This document shows positions 1 to 6,553 of a stretch of DNA of 9,208 bases, piece after piece. The stretch spans positions 1-9,208 of the forward strand of contig JAJRYW010000510.1 in the NCBI GenBank assembly GCA_024275555.1, read 5' to 3'. The position numbers and the translations under genes are program-made. The first letter of the stretch is position 1, and each line of letters begins with the position of its first letter. The notes under the pieces were generated by a model. The model saw only the letters and a program-made list of their open reading frames with translations, had not been told where the DNA came from and made no database searches. The stretch is from Calditrichota bacterium (lineage in GTDB: Bacteria > Calditrichota > Calditrichia > RBG-13-44-9 > J075).

Positions 1-336
1 AAATTCCACGAGACGCCATTTTGCTTCCCGAGCTAATTTTACATGGGTAGTATTGCCATGAGGCGTAATCGTGACTGCCCTTTATAGGTGAGATTATACA
101 TCAAGAGGTGTGCCAGAGAACTTATGGTGGAGGGATCAGGAGGAAAACGCGGAAAGACCAGGCCACCAACTTTGTCGCGCCCGATAGTCATTCACCCGAT
201 TCGATAGAATTGTCGCGCCAACCGGCACAATTTATCGAATCGCGTGCCGTGGACTTCTCAATCTAAGACTCCAATTAACCCCCGGCGCCGAAGGCTAAAC
301 TGAAATCAATACGGGCAGAAAAGTACAAGGACAGGT
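1..336. other. Left-edge intergenic stretch without a supported gene
   Basis: I see no convincing gene here. On the minus strand a frame is open from about 81 to the left edge, but it is only 27 codons long, has no start codon and resembles no family I recognise. On the plus strand the ATG at 43 gives a 14-codon frame ending in TAG. The stretch lies downstream of the minus-strand DUF58 gene, yet I find no GC hairpin followed by a T-run that would serve as its terminator. The only clear structure is the inverted repeat at 197-242, listed separately. The 9-mer TTGTCGCGC occurs at 172-180 and 210-218, and again in another intergenic gap at 2431-2439. Confidence 0.5.
197..242. repeat. 46-bp inverted repeat (long hairpin)
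   Basis: The arms CGATTCGATA (197-206) and TATCGAATCG (233-242) are perfect 10-bp complements. Inside them AATTGT (208-213) pairs with ACAATT (227-232), with one unpaired G at 207. The stem is therefore 16 bp with a single bulge around a 13-base GC-rich centre. No T-run follows on either strand, so a simple intrinsic terminator is unlikely. It could be a dispersed palindromic repeat or a protein-binding site. I do not recognise the family. Confidence 0.7.
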
Positions 337-1254
337 TTAATAAAGGCGGCTCCGCTTAATCATGTAGCGCATCAGGGCTTTGTCGAACGGCTCGGTGGTG
401 AGAATGGTCTGGAAATCAACCTTCATGTTATGGCATTCCCGCTTTAGCTCCGCGTAAAATTCATCAATAAGCTTGCGATAATCCTGGCGGATAAAATAGG
501 GCTGGGTCTTCAACTCTTCCCCGGTCTCCATATCCACAAAAGTGGTTTCGTCGCTGAATTCGAAAAAGCGGTCGTTGGGGTCGAGGATGTTGAAGACAAT
601 CACCTCGTGATTATAATAGCGGAAATGGCGCAGGCCTTCCAAAACTTTTTGCGGGTCTTCGTAAAGAAACTCGGTCAGCAGAATGACCAACCCGGGGCGC
701 TTTATTTTTTCCGCCATAATATGCAGCGTCTCGCTGACCACCGTACCGGATTCGCGCGGCCGGGCTTTCTCCAATTCCGACAGCAAAAACTTACTGTAAG
801 ATTGCGCCGACTTGGGAGGCAGGTAGCGATGAATCTTATCGGAGAAGAGGGCCAGCCCCACGGCGTCGCGCTGCTTGAGCAGCAGGTAGGAGAAGGCCGC
901 CGCCAGGTAGACCGCGTATTGCAGCTTGGTGATTTCACCGCTGCTATAGCCCATCGAGCCGGAAACATCCAGTAAAATATTGGCCTTCAGGTTGGTTTCT
1001 TCTTCATACTGTTTGATGTAATAGCGGTCGGTGCGCCCATAGACTTTCCAGTCAATATCGCGGATATTATCCCCGGGCATGTACTGGCGGTGCTGGGAGA
1101 ATTCCACGCTAAACCCGTGAAAAGGGCTTTTATGCAATCCGACCAGAAATCCCTCCACAATAAAACGGGCAACCAGTTCCAGGTTTTTTACTTTGGCAAC
1201 CACTTCCGGAAGCAGATAACGCTGCCGGTCCGAGATATTTTTGCGACGCGACAT
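337..1254 (-). CDS. DUF58 domain protein with von Willebrand A-like fold
   Basis: A 305-residue cytoplasmic protein of the DUF58 family, whose exact role is not established; relatives often sit beside MoxR-type AAA ATPases and vWA/Bat proteins. The family signature is clear: around residues 55-85 a PGDNIRDIDWK segment is followed by GRTDRYYIKQYEEE. The vWA fold begins about residue 92 with LLDVSGSM, a complete DxSxS metal-binding motif (D96, S98, S100). The later strand reads VILLTEF, with glutamate 195 where an aspartate is more usual. There are no signal peptide or membrane segments, so this is the short soluble DUF58 type. The start ATG at 1254 has only a weak upstream ribosome-binding site. 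No MoxR or Bat gene is in the window; the gene is divergent from trxB and nothing recognisable follows it, so it appears isolated. Family assignment is firm, function is not. Confidence 0.93.
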   Translation of the reverse strand: MSRRKNISDRQRYLLPEVVAKVKNLELVARFIVEGFLVGLHKSPFHGFSVEFSQHRQYMPGDNIRDIDWKVYGRTDRYYIKQYEEETNLKANILLDVSGSMGYSSGEITKLQYAVYLAAAFSYLLLKQRDAVGLALFSDKIHRYLPPKSAQSYSKFLLSELEKARPRESGTVVSETLHIMAEKIKRPGLVILLTEFLYEDPQKVLEGLRHFRYYNHEVIVFNILDPNDRFFEFSDETTFVDMETGEELKTQPYFIRQDYRKLIDEFYAELKRECHNMKVDFQTILTTEPFDKALMRYMIKRSRLY

Positions 1255-1294
1255 AAGAGAACCTGTTTTAAGTTGTTTTTAAAATAATTACCTA

Positions 1295-1325
1295 TTGATG
1301 GCGTCCAAAACAGTTTTTACTTTTG
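1295..1325 (+). promoter_or_regulatory. Possible trxB promoter, Bacteroidota-like
   Basis: TTG at 1295-1297 lies 20 bases before TACTTTTG at 1318-1325. This resembles the TTTG / TAnnTTTG pair known from Bacteroidota sigma factors. Transcription would begin near 1330, leaving an untranslated leader of about 65-70 bases before the trxB start at 1400. Such a start would also exclude the upstream in-frame ATG at 1295. The match is short and in A/T-rich DNA, so it may be chance. Confidence 0.3.
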
Positions 1326-1385
1326 TATCTTGTTTTACTTTACCGCATCAAACTATTTCCGAAAATGAATGGAGCCACTTACGAA

Positions 1386-1390
1386 AGGAG
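1386..1390 (+). promoter_or_regulatory. trxB ribosome-binding site
   Basis: AGGAG at 1386-1390 lies 9 bases before the ATG at 1400 but directly abuts the in-frame ATG at 1391. The spacing favours 1400 as the start. The protein then begins MDIAKHQKVIIIG, which puts the first FAD-binding strand a normal distance from the N-terminus. Confidence 0.75.
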
Positions 1391-1399
1391 ATGAGTAAC

Positions 1400-2362
1400 A
1401 TGGATATTGCTAAACATCAAAAAGTGATTATTATCGGTTCCGGTCCGGCCGGATACACCGCCGCATTGTATACCGCGCGCGCGGAATTAAATCCCCTGAT
1501 TATTTCCGGCAGCCAGCCCGGCGGCCAATTGACCATGACCACCGAGGTGGAAAACTACCCCGGCTTTCCCGAGGGCGTGATGGGGCCGGAAATGATGGAA
1601 CTGTTCCGCCGGCAAGCCGAAAAATTCGGCGCCCAATTCCTATACCGCACCGTCACCGGGGTAGACTTTTCCAAACGTCCCTTTGAACTGGATGTGGAAG
1701 GAGAAACCTACACCGCCGACGCCGTGATCATCGCTTCCGGCGCCTCGGCTAAATTGCTGGGCCTGCCCTCCGAATCCGAGTTGATGGGATACGGCGTCTC
1801 GGCCTGCGCCACCTGCGACGGTTTCTTCTTTAAAGACAAACACGTGGTGGTGGTCGGCGGAGGAGACACCGCCATGGAAGAAGCCATCTTCCTGACCAAG
1901 TTTGCCTCGCGGGTGACCATCGTGCACCGGCGGGATGAACTGCGCGCCTCGAAAATCATGCAGGAACGGGCCTTTAAGAATAAAAAAATTGATTTTCAGT
2001 GGAATAAGATCGTGACCGAAGTTCTGGGCTCCAAAGAAGAAGGCGTCAAAGCGGTGCGTCTGAAAGACGTCAAAACCGGCGAGGTGAGCGACTTCCCCTG
2101 CGACGGGATGTTCCTGGGCATCGGCCATAAACCCAATTCGGATATTTTCAAAGGCCAGCTCGATATGGATGAAACCGGCTACATCATCACCCAGCAGGAT
2201 TCCAGCAAAACCAACATTACCGGCGTGTTTGCCTGCGGCGATGTGCGGGATTCCGTCTACCGCCAGGCGGTTACCGCCGCCGGATCGGGCTGTATGGCCG
2301 CTCTCGACGCTGAGCATTACCTGGCTGAACTGGAATTCCACAAAGAACAGCAAACCGCATAA
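1400..2362 (+). CDS. trxB: Thioredoxin-disulfide reductase
   Basis: A 320-residue cytoplasmic flavoprotein that uses NADPH to reduce oxidised thioredoxin; the length is normal for the low-molecular-weight bacterial enzyme. All key elements are present: the FAD-binding GSGPAG (residues 13-18), the redox-active CATC (C136, C139) in ACATCDG, the NADPH-binding GGGDTA (153-158), HRR (176-178) that contacts the 2'-phosphate and so predicts NADPH preference, and the C-terminal FAD-binding GVFACGDVRD (about 275-284). I place the start at 1400 from the ribosome-binding site; an in-frame ATG at 1295 would add 35 unrelated residues. The gene is divergent from the DUF58 gene and convergent with a predicted SelW-like selenoprotein gene. 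No thioredoxin gene is visible in the window. Related flavoproteins such as ferredoxin-NADP reductase lack this CATC/HRR pair, so the assignment is secure. Confidence 0.97.
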   Translation: MDIAKHQKVIIIGSGPAGYTAALYTARAELNPLIISGSQPGGQLTMTTEVENYPGFPEGVMGPEMMELFRRQAEKFGAQFLYRTVTGVDFSKRPFELDVEGETYTADAVIIASGASAKLLGLPSESELMGYGVSACATCDGFFFKDKHVVVVGGGDTAMEEAIFLTKFASRVTIVHRRDELRASKIMQERAFKNKKIDFQWNKIVTEVLGSKEEGVKAVRLKDVKTGEVSDFPCDGMFLGIGHKPNSDIFKGQLDMDETGYIITQQDSSKTNITGVFACGDVRDSVYRQAVTAAGSGCMAALDAEHYLAELEFHKEQQTA

Positions 2363-2374
2363 TGTATTCCTCTG

Positions 2375-2402
2375 GTAGAGACGTCATGCCTGGCGTCTCT
2401 AC
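2375..2402. repeat. 28-bp palindrome after trxB, possible terminator
   Basis: GTAGAGACG (2375-2383) and CGTCTCTAC (2394-2402) pair perfectly. On the plus strand the stem extends inward by a G-U, a C-G and an A-U pair to 12 bp, closed by a four-base UGCC loop. It starts 12 bases after the trxB stop. The following bases GTCTATTTGTTTG are T-rich but not a clean T-run, so it could end trxB transcription only imperfectly. Palindromes beginning GTAGAGACG occur as dispersed repeats in cyanobacteria and other phyla, from memory, so a repeat element is equally likely. Confidence 0.65.
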
Positions 2403-2463
2403 GTCTATTTGTTTGTGATAGAACTAAGCATTGTCGCGCACTTCGGCCCAAGAGGGCCGGGGC

Positions 2464-2481
2464 GCTCCGCTGTCGCGGAGC
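2464..2481. repeat. GC-rich hairpin in the trxB-selW gap
   Basis: GCTCCGC (2464-2470), loop TGTC, GCGGAGC (2475-2481): a perfect 7-bp stem with a four-base loop. It lies between two convergent genes and has no adjacent T-run on either strand. It may assist transcript termination or protect 3' ends, or be a degraded dispersed repeat. Function unknown. Confidence 0.55.
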
Positions 2482-2510
2482 ACACATCGATAATTTGTCG
2501 TCGATATAAA

Positions 2511-2522
2511 CCCCGAAAGGGG
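2511..2522 (-). terminator. Probable intrinsic terminator of the selW-like gene
   Basis: Read on the minus strand, CCCC-TTTC-GGGG begins immediately after the TAG stop codon and is followed by TTTATAT. The stem is short (4 bp, extendable by one A-T pair) but GC-pure, and the T-rich tail is on the correct side for the minus-strand gene. On the plus strand the loop would be a stable GAAA tetraloop. A weak or moderate terminator is likely. Confidence 0.5.
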
Positions 2523-2753
2523 CTATTTCCCGGCTCTTAACGGCGCCAGAATTTCCTCATGCTCCGGGAAACGGCCTTGCTGCTTCTTGGAAAAAATCAG
2601 TTCACCGTCAAAACGCACTTCAAACGCGCCGCCGCCGCTTTTAATAAATTCAATTTCACCATCAAACTCTTTTTTTAACGCTTCCGCCAAACTGGCGGCA
2701 TTGGGATAGTAGTCTCATTGAACACAGTATTCAATCGAAATCTTCCGAATCAT
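2523..2753 (-). CDS. SelW/Rdx-family selenoprotein with in-frame UGA (CxxU)
   Basis: A 76-residue thioredoxin-like protein of the SelT/SelW/SelH (Rdx) family, normally missed because codon 13 (2717-2715) is TGA. Read through as selenocysteine, the protein begins MIRKISIEYCVQ-U-DYYPNAASLAEALKK, with the CxxU redox motif at C10-U13 where Cys-only relatives have CxxC. Homology continues to the end: GGGAFEVRFDGELIFSKK (about 40-57) and GRFPEHEEIL (about 60-69) are hallmarks of the family, and full length matches the usual 70-90 residues. The start ATG at 2753 has a perfect AAGGAGG six bases upstream. A hairpin 21 bases after the TGA fits a bacterial SECIS. A TATATTTG at 2788-2781 might be a -10 element, without a matching upstream box. 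TGA also ends the kinase and barrel genes here, so it is not globally recoded. The family is a selenol/thiol redox protein with no settled substrate. The gene converges on trxB. A stop-mutation pseudogene is the alternative, but the UGA sits exactly on the redox residue. Confidence 0.9.
2684..2698 (-). promoter_or_regulatory. Predicted bacterial SECIS hairpin
   Basis: On the minus strand CCGCC (2698-2694), loop AGTTT (2693-2689), GGCGG (2688-2684) forms a perfect 5-bp stem inside the coding sequence. The loop starts 22 bases after the UGA. Bacterial SECIS models expect a small stem-loop about 16-37 bases downstream of UGA, with a G among the first two loop bases; here G is the second. It would bind SelB carrying selenocysteyl-tRNA. 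A U-A pair beyond a G-A mismatch could lengthen the stem slightly. Confidence 0.8.
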
Positions 2754-2759
2754 CGCAGT

Positions 2760-2766
2760 CCTCCTT
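2760..2766 (-). promoter_or_regulatory. Strong ribosome-binding site of the selW-like gene
   Basis: AAGGAGG on the minus strand (2766-2760) lies six bases before the ATG at 2753. It is the best Shine-Dalgarno sequence in the window. It shows that translation starts here, upstream of the TGA, and argues against this being random open sequence. Confidence 0.85.
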
Positions 2767-2932
2767 ATTTTTTTCCGGCGCAAATATAACCAAAAAATTT
2801 TCCCGGCGCATCTTTTTGATCCAAAACAGGTTATAAGCCGGGAGTAACGTCCTTTGAGCCGGTAATATTCAGTGGCTTTTATGGGGGAATACCTTTAAAT
2901 TGTTTTTTTACCAAAATAAAACTTTTACCGGC

Positions 2933-5900
2933 ATGACTGCGACGACAACCCAGAAAAAAGACGCCTTGAACATTTGCTGTATCGGATACAATGAGCAGTT
3001 TCTGAAAGAGATCGGGGCATTGCTCAGCGCCTGCCGGTTTGATTGCTACCAACTCACTGATCCCGGGGACATATTTAAAGAGCCGCGCCTGGCAAGCACG
3101 GATTTGATCCTTTTCCAACACCACTCCAACAACTCCGATTGCCTGAACTTTTTCGCAGATATTAAAAAACAGCAGATTAAGACTCCAGTGGTAGTGATCT
3201 CCGGGAATCATTCCATCGAACAGGCCATGGGCTGTATCCGCGCCGGCGCACGCGATTATCTCTTCTACCCCATCCACGCCGAGGAACTGGAGGAAACAAT
3301 CCGGCGCATTGTAGAAGCGCCTCCGACGACGGCAAATTCCGCCTCTTTAGCCAGCCAGTTGGAAAATTTGGAGCAGCACCTCCAGGAACGCTCGGAACAT
3401 TTAGCTTATGCCAATCGCCAATTGACCGCGCTAACTCAAATAGCCGCCCAGTTTGCCCGGGTAAAGAGTGAACAGGAACTAATCCGGAACGCCCCCCGGA
3501 TGCTCACCGGTTGCCTGGACTTTGACCGGGCTTCCCTCATCCTGGTCGATGAAGAGGGCCGCTTTCATCTGAGTTCTTTCTGGTTTGAAAAGGACGCCCC
3601 GGAGACCATTCAGGCCTTCCGGGAACAAATTGAGGCCGCCCGGATCGAGCCGCCCCCGGCGGTGCTGGAATGCTACCGGGAAAACAAAACCATCTATATT
3701 CCCGACGCCAGGAATGATCCCCGCTGGGCCAAAATCAGCGAGGCGCTTCCCCTGACCACTGCGGTGGTGGTAACGCCTATCTTAATCAAAGGGGCCCCGG
3801 CAGGGGTGCTGGTGGGCAATATGCAATATCATCAGCGGGAGATGAACTCCCAGGATGTTACCCGGCTGGAGATGTTTGCCCGTTTGGTTGGCCTTACCCT
3901 GGAGAATTTGCGCGCCTATCGCACCCTGGAAGGTTTGGTGGAAGAGCGCACCGCCTCCCTGCGCCGCATAAACCTGGAATTGGAGCAAAAAGCCCGGGAG
4001 TTGGAGCGCAAGACCTTTTCCCTGGGCATGGCCAACGTAGAAATGCTGGCCGCGCAAGAAAAATTGGAACAAAAAAATCGGGAGATGAAGGAACTGCTCC
4101 GGCAACTCTCTCAGCACAAAGACCAACTCCAGATGATCTTAGACTCTTCTCCCGACGCAATTCTGATGGTTGACAACCGCAGCCGGATTACCGCCGCCAA
4201 TCAACGCATCCGGGATTACTTCGGCGTTTCGGTGGAATCGGTATTGGGGGAGAGCTTCGGCAAGTTCGAACAACGCATTCGCGGATGTTTTGAAAATTTC
4301 AGCCAGTACCGCCGGAACTCCCGCCGTTTGAAGGACATCCTGCAAACCGTTTCCATCACCCACCTGGAGTTGCAAAGGGTGTACGATCTCAGCGTACAGA
4401 TCAATTCACCCAAAGTGCGCGTGGTGCTGCCGCTTCCCAAGCCGGTCTTCTCGCCGGAAGGAAAGAAACTGTGCCAGATTTGGATTTTCAACGACATCAC
4501 CCCAATAAAACGCGCCAACGAGATGCTTCATACCATTGTGGAAGCCTCTCCCATCCCGGTGGTGGTCAGCCGCCTGGAGGACGGCCGGATTCTCTATGCC
4601 AATCGTCCCGTCGCCAAACTGCTGGGAGTGGACGTTCCGGAACTGATCGGCCGGCATACTCCCGATTTTTACGCCAACCCGGAAGATCGCCGCTCCATGA
4701 TTAAAAAACTGCGCCAAAAGGGAGTTGTAGAAAACCGGGAAGTGCAGATCCGCCGGTTTGACGGGGAAACCCTGTGGATGATCTTCAGCCTGACCAGAAC
4801 CCAGGTCGACGGTCAGGATGCTGTGTTGGGGGCCATGTATGATATCACCCAGCGCCGCAAAATGGAAGAAGCGCTGCGGGCCAGCGAGCAACAGTTCCGG
4901 CAACTGACCGAAAACATCCACGAAGCCTTCTGGATGTACGACCTCCGGGAAGAAAAAACCATCTACATCAGCCCGGCTTTCGAGGATATTACCGGCTTGA
5001 AACGCGAGGAGCTTTTAGAGGATTTTGAACGTCTTTTTGAGATCATCCACCCGGAGGATCTGCCGGATGTGCGCACCCAAATGGAAGCGCCGCTGGAAGC
5101 GCCGGTGGATTCTCAATACCGGATCATCCGGCCTGACGGCGAGGTACGCTGGATTTTGAAGCGCGTCTTTCCCATCCGCAATGACCGGGGAGAAGTCTAC
5201 CGTATTTGCGGCGTCGGGGAAGACATCACCGAACGGAAGCTGGCCGAAGAAGCGCTCCAGAAAACCAAAGATGAGCTGGAGCTGCGGGTTCAGGAGCGCA
5301 CCCGGGAACTGGCGGAATTGAATGAGGTGCTCAGCAAGAGCGAGGTTCGCAACCGGGCCCTGCTGAACGCCATTCCCGATCTGATGCTGCGGGTGCATCG
5401 CAACGGCGTCTACCTGGATTTTAAAGCCCCGCGCGACAGCGATCTATCCCTGCCCCCGGAAGCGGTCATCGGTAAAAGGGTGCAGGACACCCTGCCGCCG
5501 GAGTTGGCCCGGCGTATCCTGGAACTGGTGGAAAAAGCGCTGGAAACCGAAGAAGCACAAGTGATCGAATACAGCCTGCCGCACGATTCCCATGTGCATC
5601 ACTTAGAAGCCCGGATTGTGCGCAGCGGGGCCGATGAAGCCCTGGCAATTGTGCGCGACATTACCGAACGCAAGCAAGCCGAAGAAGCGCTGATGAAAGC
5701 CCATGAGCAATTGGGACAGCGGGTCATGGAACGCACTTCCGAACTGGCCCGGGCCAACCGGGAGCTGCGGGAAACCCATTCGCAATTAGTACAATCGGAA
5801 AAAATGGCCGCCCTGGGGATGCTGGTCGCCGGTATTGCCCACGAGATCAACACACCGGTAGGGGCGATTAACTCCATGCACAACACCCTGGTGCGGGCCC

Positions 5901-6547
5901 TGGATAAACTGAAAGATATTCTGGAAAACGAGTGGCCGCAGAGCTACCGGGAAAATCGAAAATTGAATGCGACCTTAAAAATTATGGAAGATTCCATTCG
6001 GGTGGTGGCCTCGGGCAGCGAACGGGTGACCAACATTGTGCGGCGATTGCGCAGCTTCGCCCGGCTGGACGAAGCGGAATTGAAAGAAGCGGACATCATC
6101 GAGGGTATCGAAGACACGCTGGTGCTGATTCATCACGAGATTAAGCATCACATCACCCTGGAGAAGGATTTCCAGCCGGTTCCCCGGATCGCCTGTTATC
6201 CCGGAAAACTGAACCAGGTTTTTCTGAACCTGCTGGTTAACGCCCGCCAGGCAATCGAAGGGGAAGGCCGAATCCGCATCTCGGTTCGCTATAAAAACGG
6301 TTTTGTGGAAGTAGCTATCAGCGACAACGGCAAGGGAATTCCCGAAGAATCGCTCCGCAAAATATTTGACCCGGGCTTTACCACCAAAGGCGTGGGGGTG
6401 GGGACCGGCCTGGGGCTGTCAATTGTCTACCAGATTATCAGAGAAGATCATCACGGGGATATTCTGGTGGAAAGCAAGCCGGGTAAAGGCGCCACGTTCA
6501 CCGTGCGGATTCCGGATAACCTTGATCAACTTGTCGACCATACCTGA
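2933..6547 (+). CDS. Soluble multi-PAS sensor histidine kinase with degenerate receiver domain
   Basis: A 1204-residue cytoplasmic histidine kinase without membrane segments. Numbering from the ATG at 2933, the order is: receiver-like domain (about 10-127), coiled coil, GAF (about 165-330), coiled coil (about 330-395), PAS1 (396-527), PAS2 (530-644), PAS3 (650-770), PAS4 (805-918), coiled coil, HisKA (about 950-1045) and HATPase_c to the end. The phosphoaccepting histidine is H970 in AHEINTP. The ATP-binding N box contains N1103, the G1 box is DNGKGIP (D1131), then IFDPGFTTK and GTGLGL (1157-1162). PAS domains end in DIT(E/Q)R boundaries, and the linkers after PAS3 and PAS4 are near copies. 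The N-terminal receiver lacks the phosphoacceptor Asp (Q62), the Lys (Y112) and the acidic pair (G18, Y19), so it probably cannot be phosphorylated. A TTG at 2900 would add 11 residues; neither start has a convincing ribosome-binding site. No response regulator is adjacent. Signal and target are unknown. Confidence 0.93.
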   Translation: MTATTTQKKDALNICCIGYNEQFLKEIGALLSACRFDCYQLTDPGDIFKEPRLASTDLILFQHHSNNSDCLNFFADIKKQQIKTPVVVISGNHSIEQAMGCIRAGARDYLFYPIHAEELEETIRRIVEAPPTTANSASLASQLENLEQHLQERSEHLAYANRQLTALTQIAAQFARVKSEQELIRNAPRMLTGCLDFDRASLILVDEEGRFHLSSFWFEKDAPETIQAFREQIEAARIEPPPAVLECYRENKTIYIPDARNDPRWAKISEALPLTTAVVVTPILIKGAPAGVLVGNMQYHQREMNSQDVTRLEMFARLVGLTLENLRAYRTLEGLVEERTASLRRINLELEQKARELERKTFSLGMANVEMLAAQEKLEQKNREMKELLRQLSQHKDQLQMILDSSPDAILMVDNRSRITAANQRIRDYFGVSVESVLGESFGKFEQRIRGCFENFSQYRRNSRRLKDILQTVSITHLELQRVYDLSVQINSPKVRVVLPLPKPVFSPEGKKLCQIWIFNDITPIKRANEMLHTIVEASPIPVVVSRLEDGRILYANRPVAKLLGVDVPELIGRHTPDFYANPEDRRSMIKKLRQKGVVENREVQIRRFDGETLWMIFSLTRTQVDGQDAVLGAMYDITQRRKMEEALRASEQQFRQLTENIHEAFWMYDLREEKTIYISPAFEDITGLKREELLEDFERLFEIIHPEDLPDVRTQMEAPLEAPVDSQYRIIRPDGEVRWILKRVFPIRNDRGEVYRICGVGEDITERKLAEEALQKTKDELELRVQERTRELAELNEVLSKSEVRNRALLNAIPDLMLRVHRNGVYLDFKAPRDSDLSLPPEAVIGKRVQDTLPPELARRILELVEKALETEEAQVIEYSLPHDSHVHHLEARIVRSGADEALAIVRDITERKQAEEALMKAHEQLGQRVMERTSELARANRELRETHSQLVQSEKMAALGMLVAGIAHEINTPVGAINSMHNTLVRALDKLKDILENEWPQSYRENRKLNATLKIMEDSIRVVASGSERVTNIVRRLRSFARLDEAELKEADIIEGIEDTLVLIHHEIKHHITLEKDFQPVPRIACYPGKLNQVFLNLLVNARQAIEGEGRIRISVRYKNGFVEVAISDNGKGIPEESLRKIFDPGFTTKGVGVGTGLGLSIVYQIIREDHHGDILVESKPGKGATFTVRIPDNLDQLVDHT

Positions 6548-6553
6548 ATCCGC

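Noticed and set aside
1..81. Minus-strand frame running off the left edge
   Set aside because: 27 open codons without a start or known motif are expected by chance.
607..975. Open frame on the plus strand opposite the DUF58 gene
   Set aside because: It is an antisense shadow of a well-conserved gene, with no recognisable domain and no ribosome-binding site.
1295..1399. 35-residue N-terminal extension of TrxB from the ATG at 1295
   Set aside because: It has no Shine-Dalgarno, overlaps the possible promoter, and adds sequence unlike TrxB. AGGAG at 1386-1390 fits a start at 1400.
1640..2353. Long minus-strand open frame opposite trxB
   Set aside because: Its composition (rich in G, H and F) is what the complement of trxB codons would give; no family resemblance.
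2715..2717. TGA in the SelW-like gene as an ordinary nonsense mutation or sequencing error
   Set aside because: It falls exactly on the redox position of CxxU, the rest of the frame is intact, the ribosome-binding site is strong, and a SECIS-like hairpin follows at the right distance. It is not excluded absolutely.
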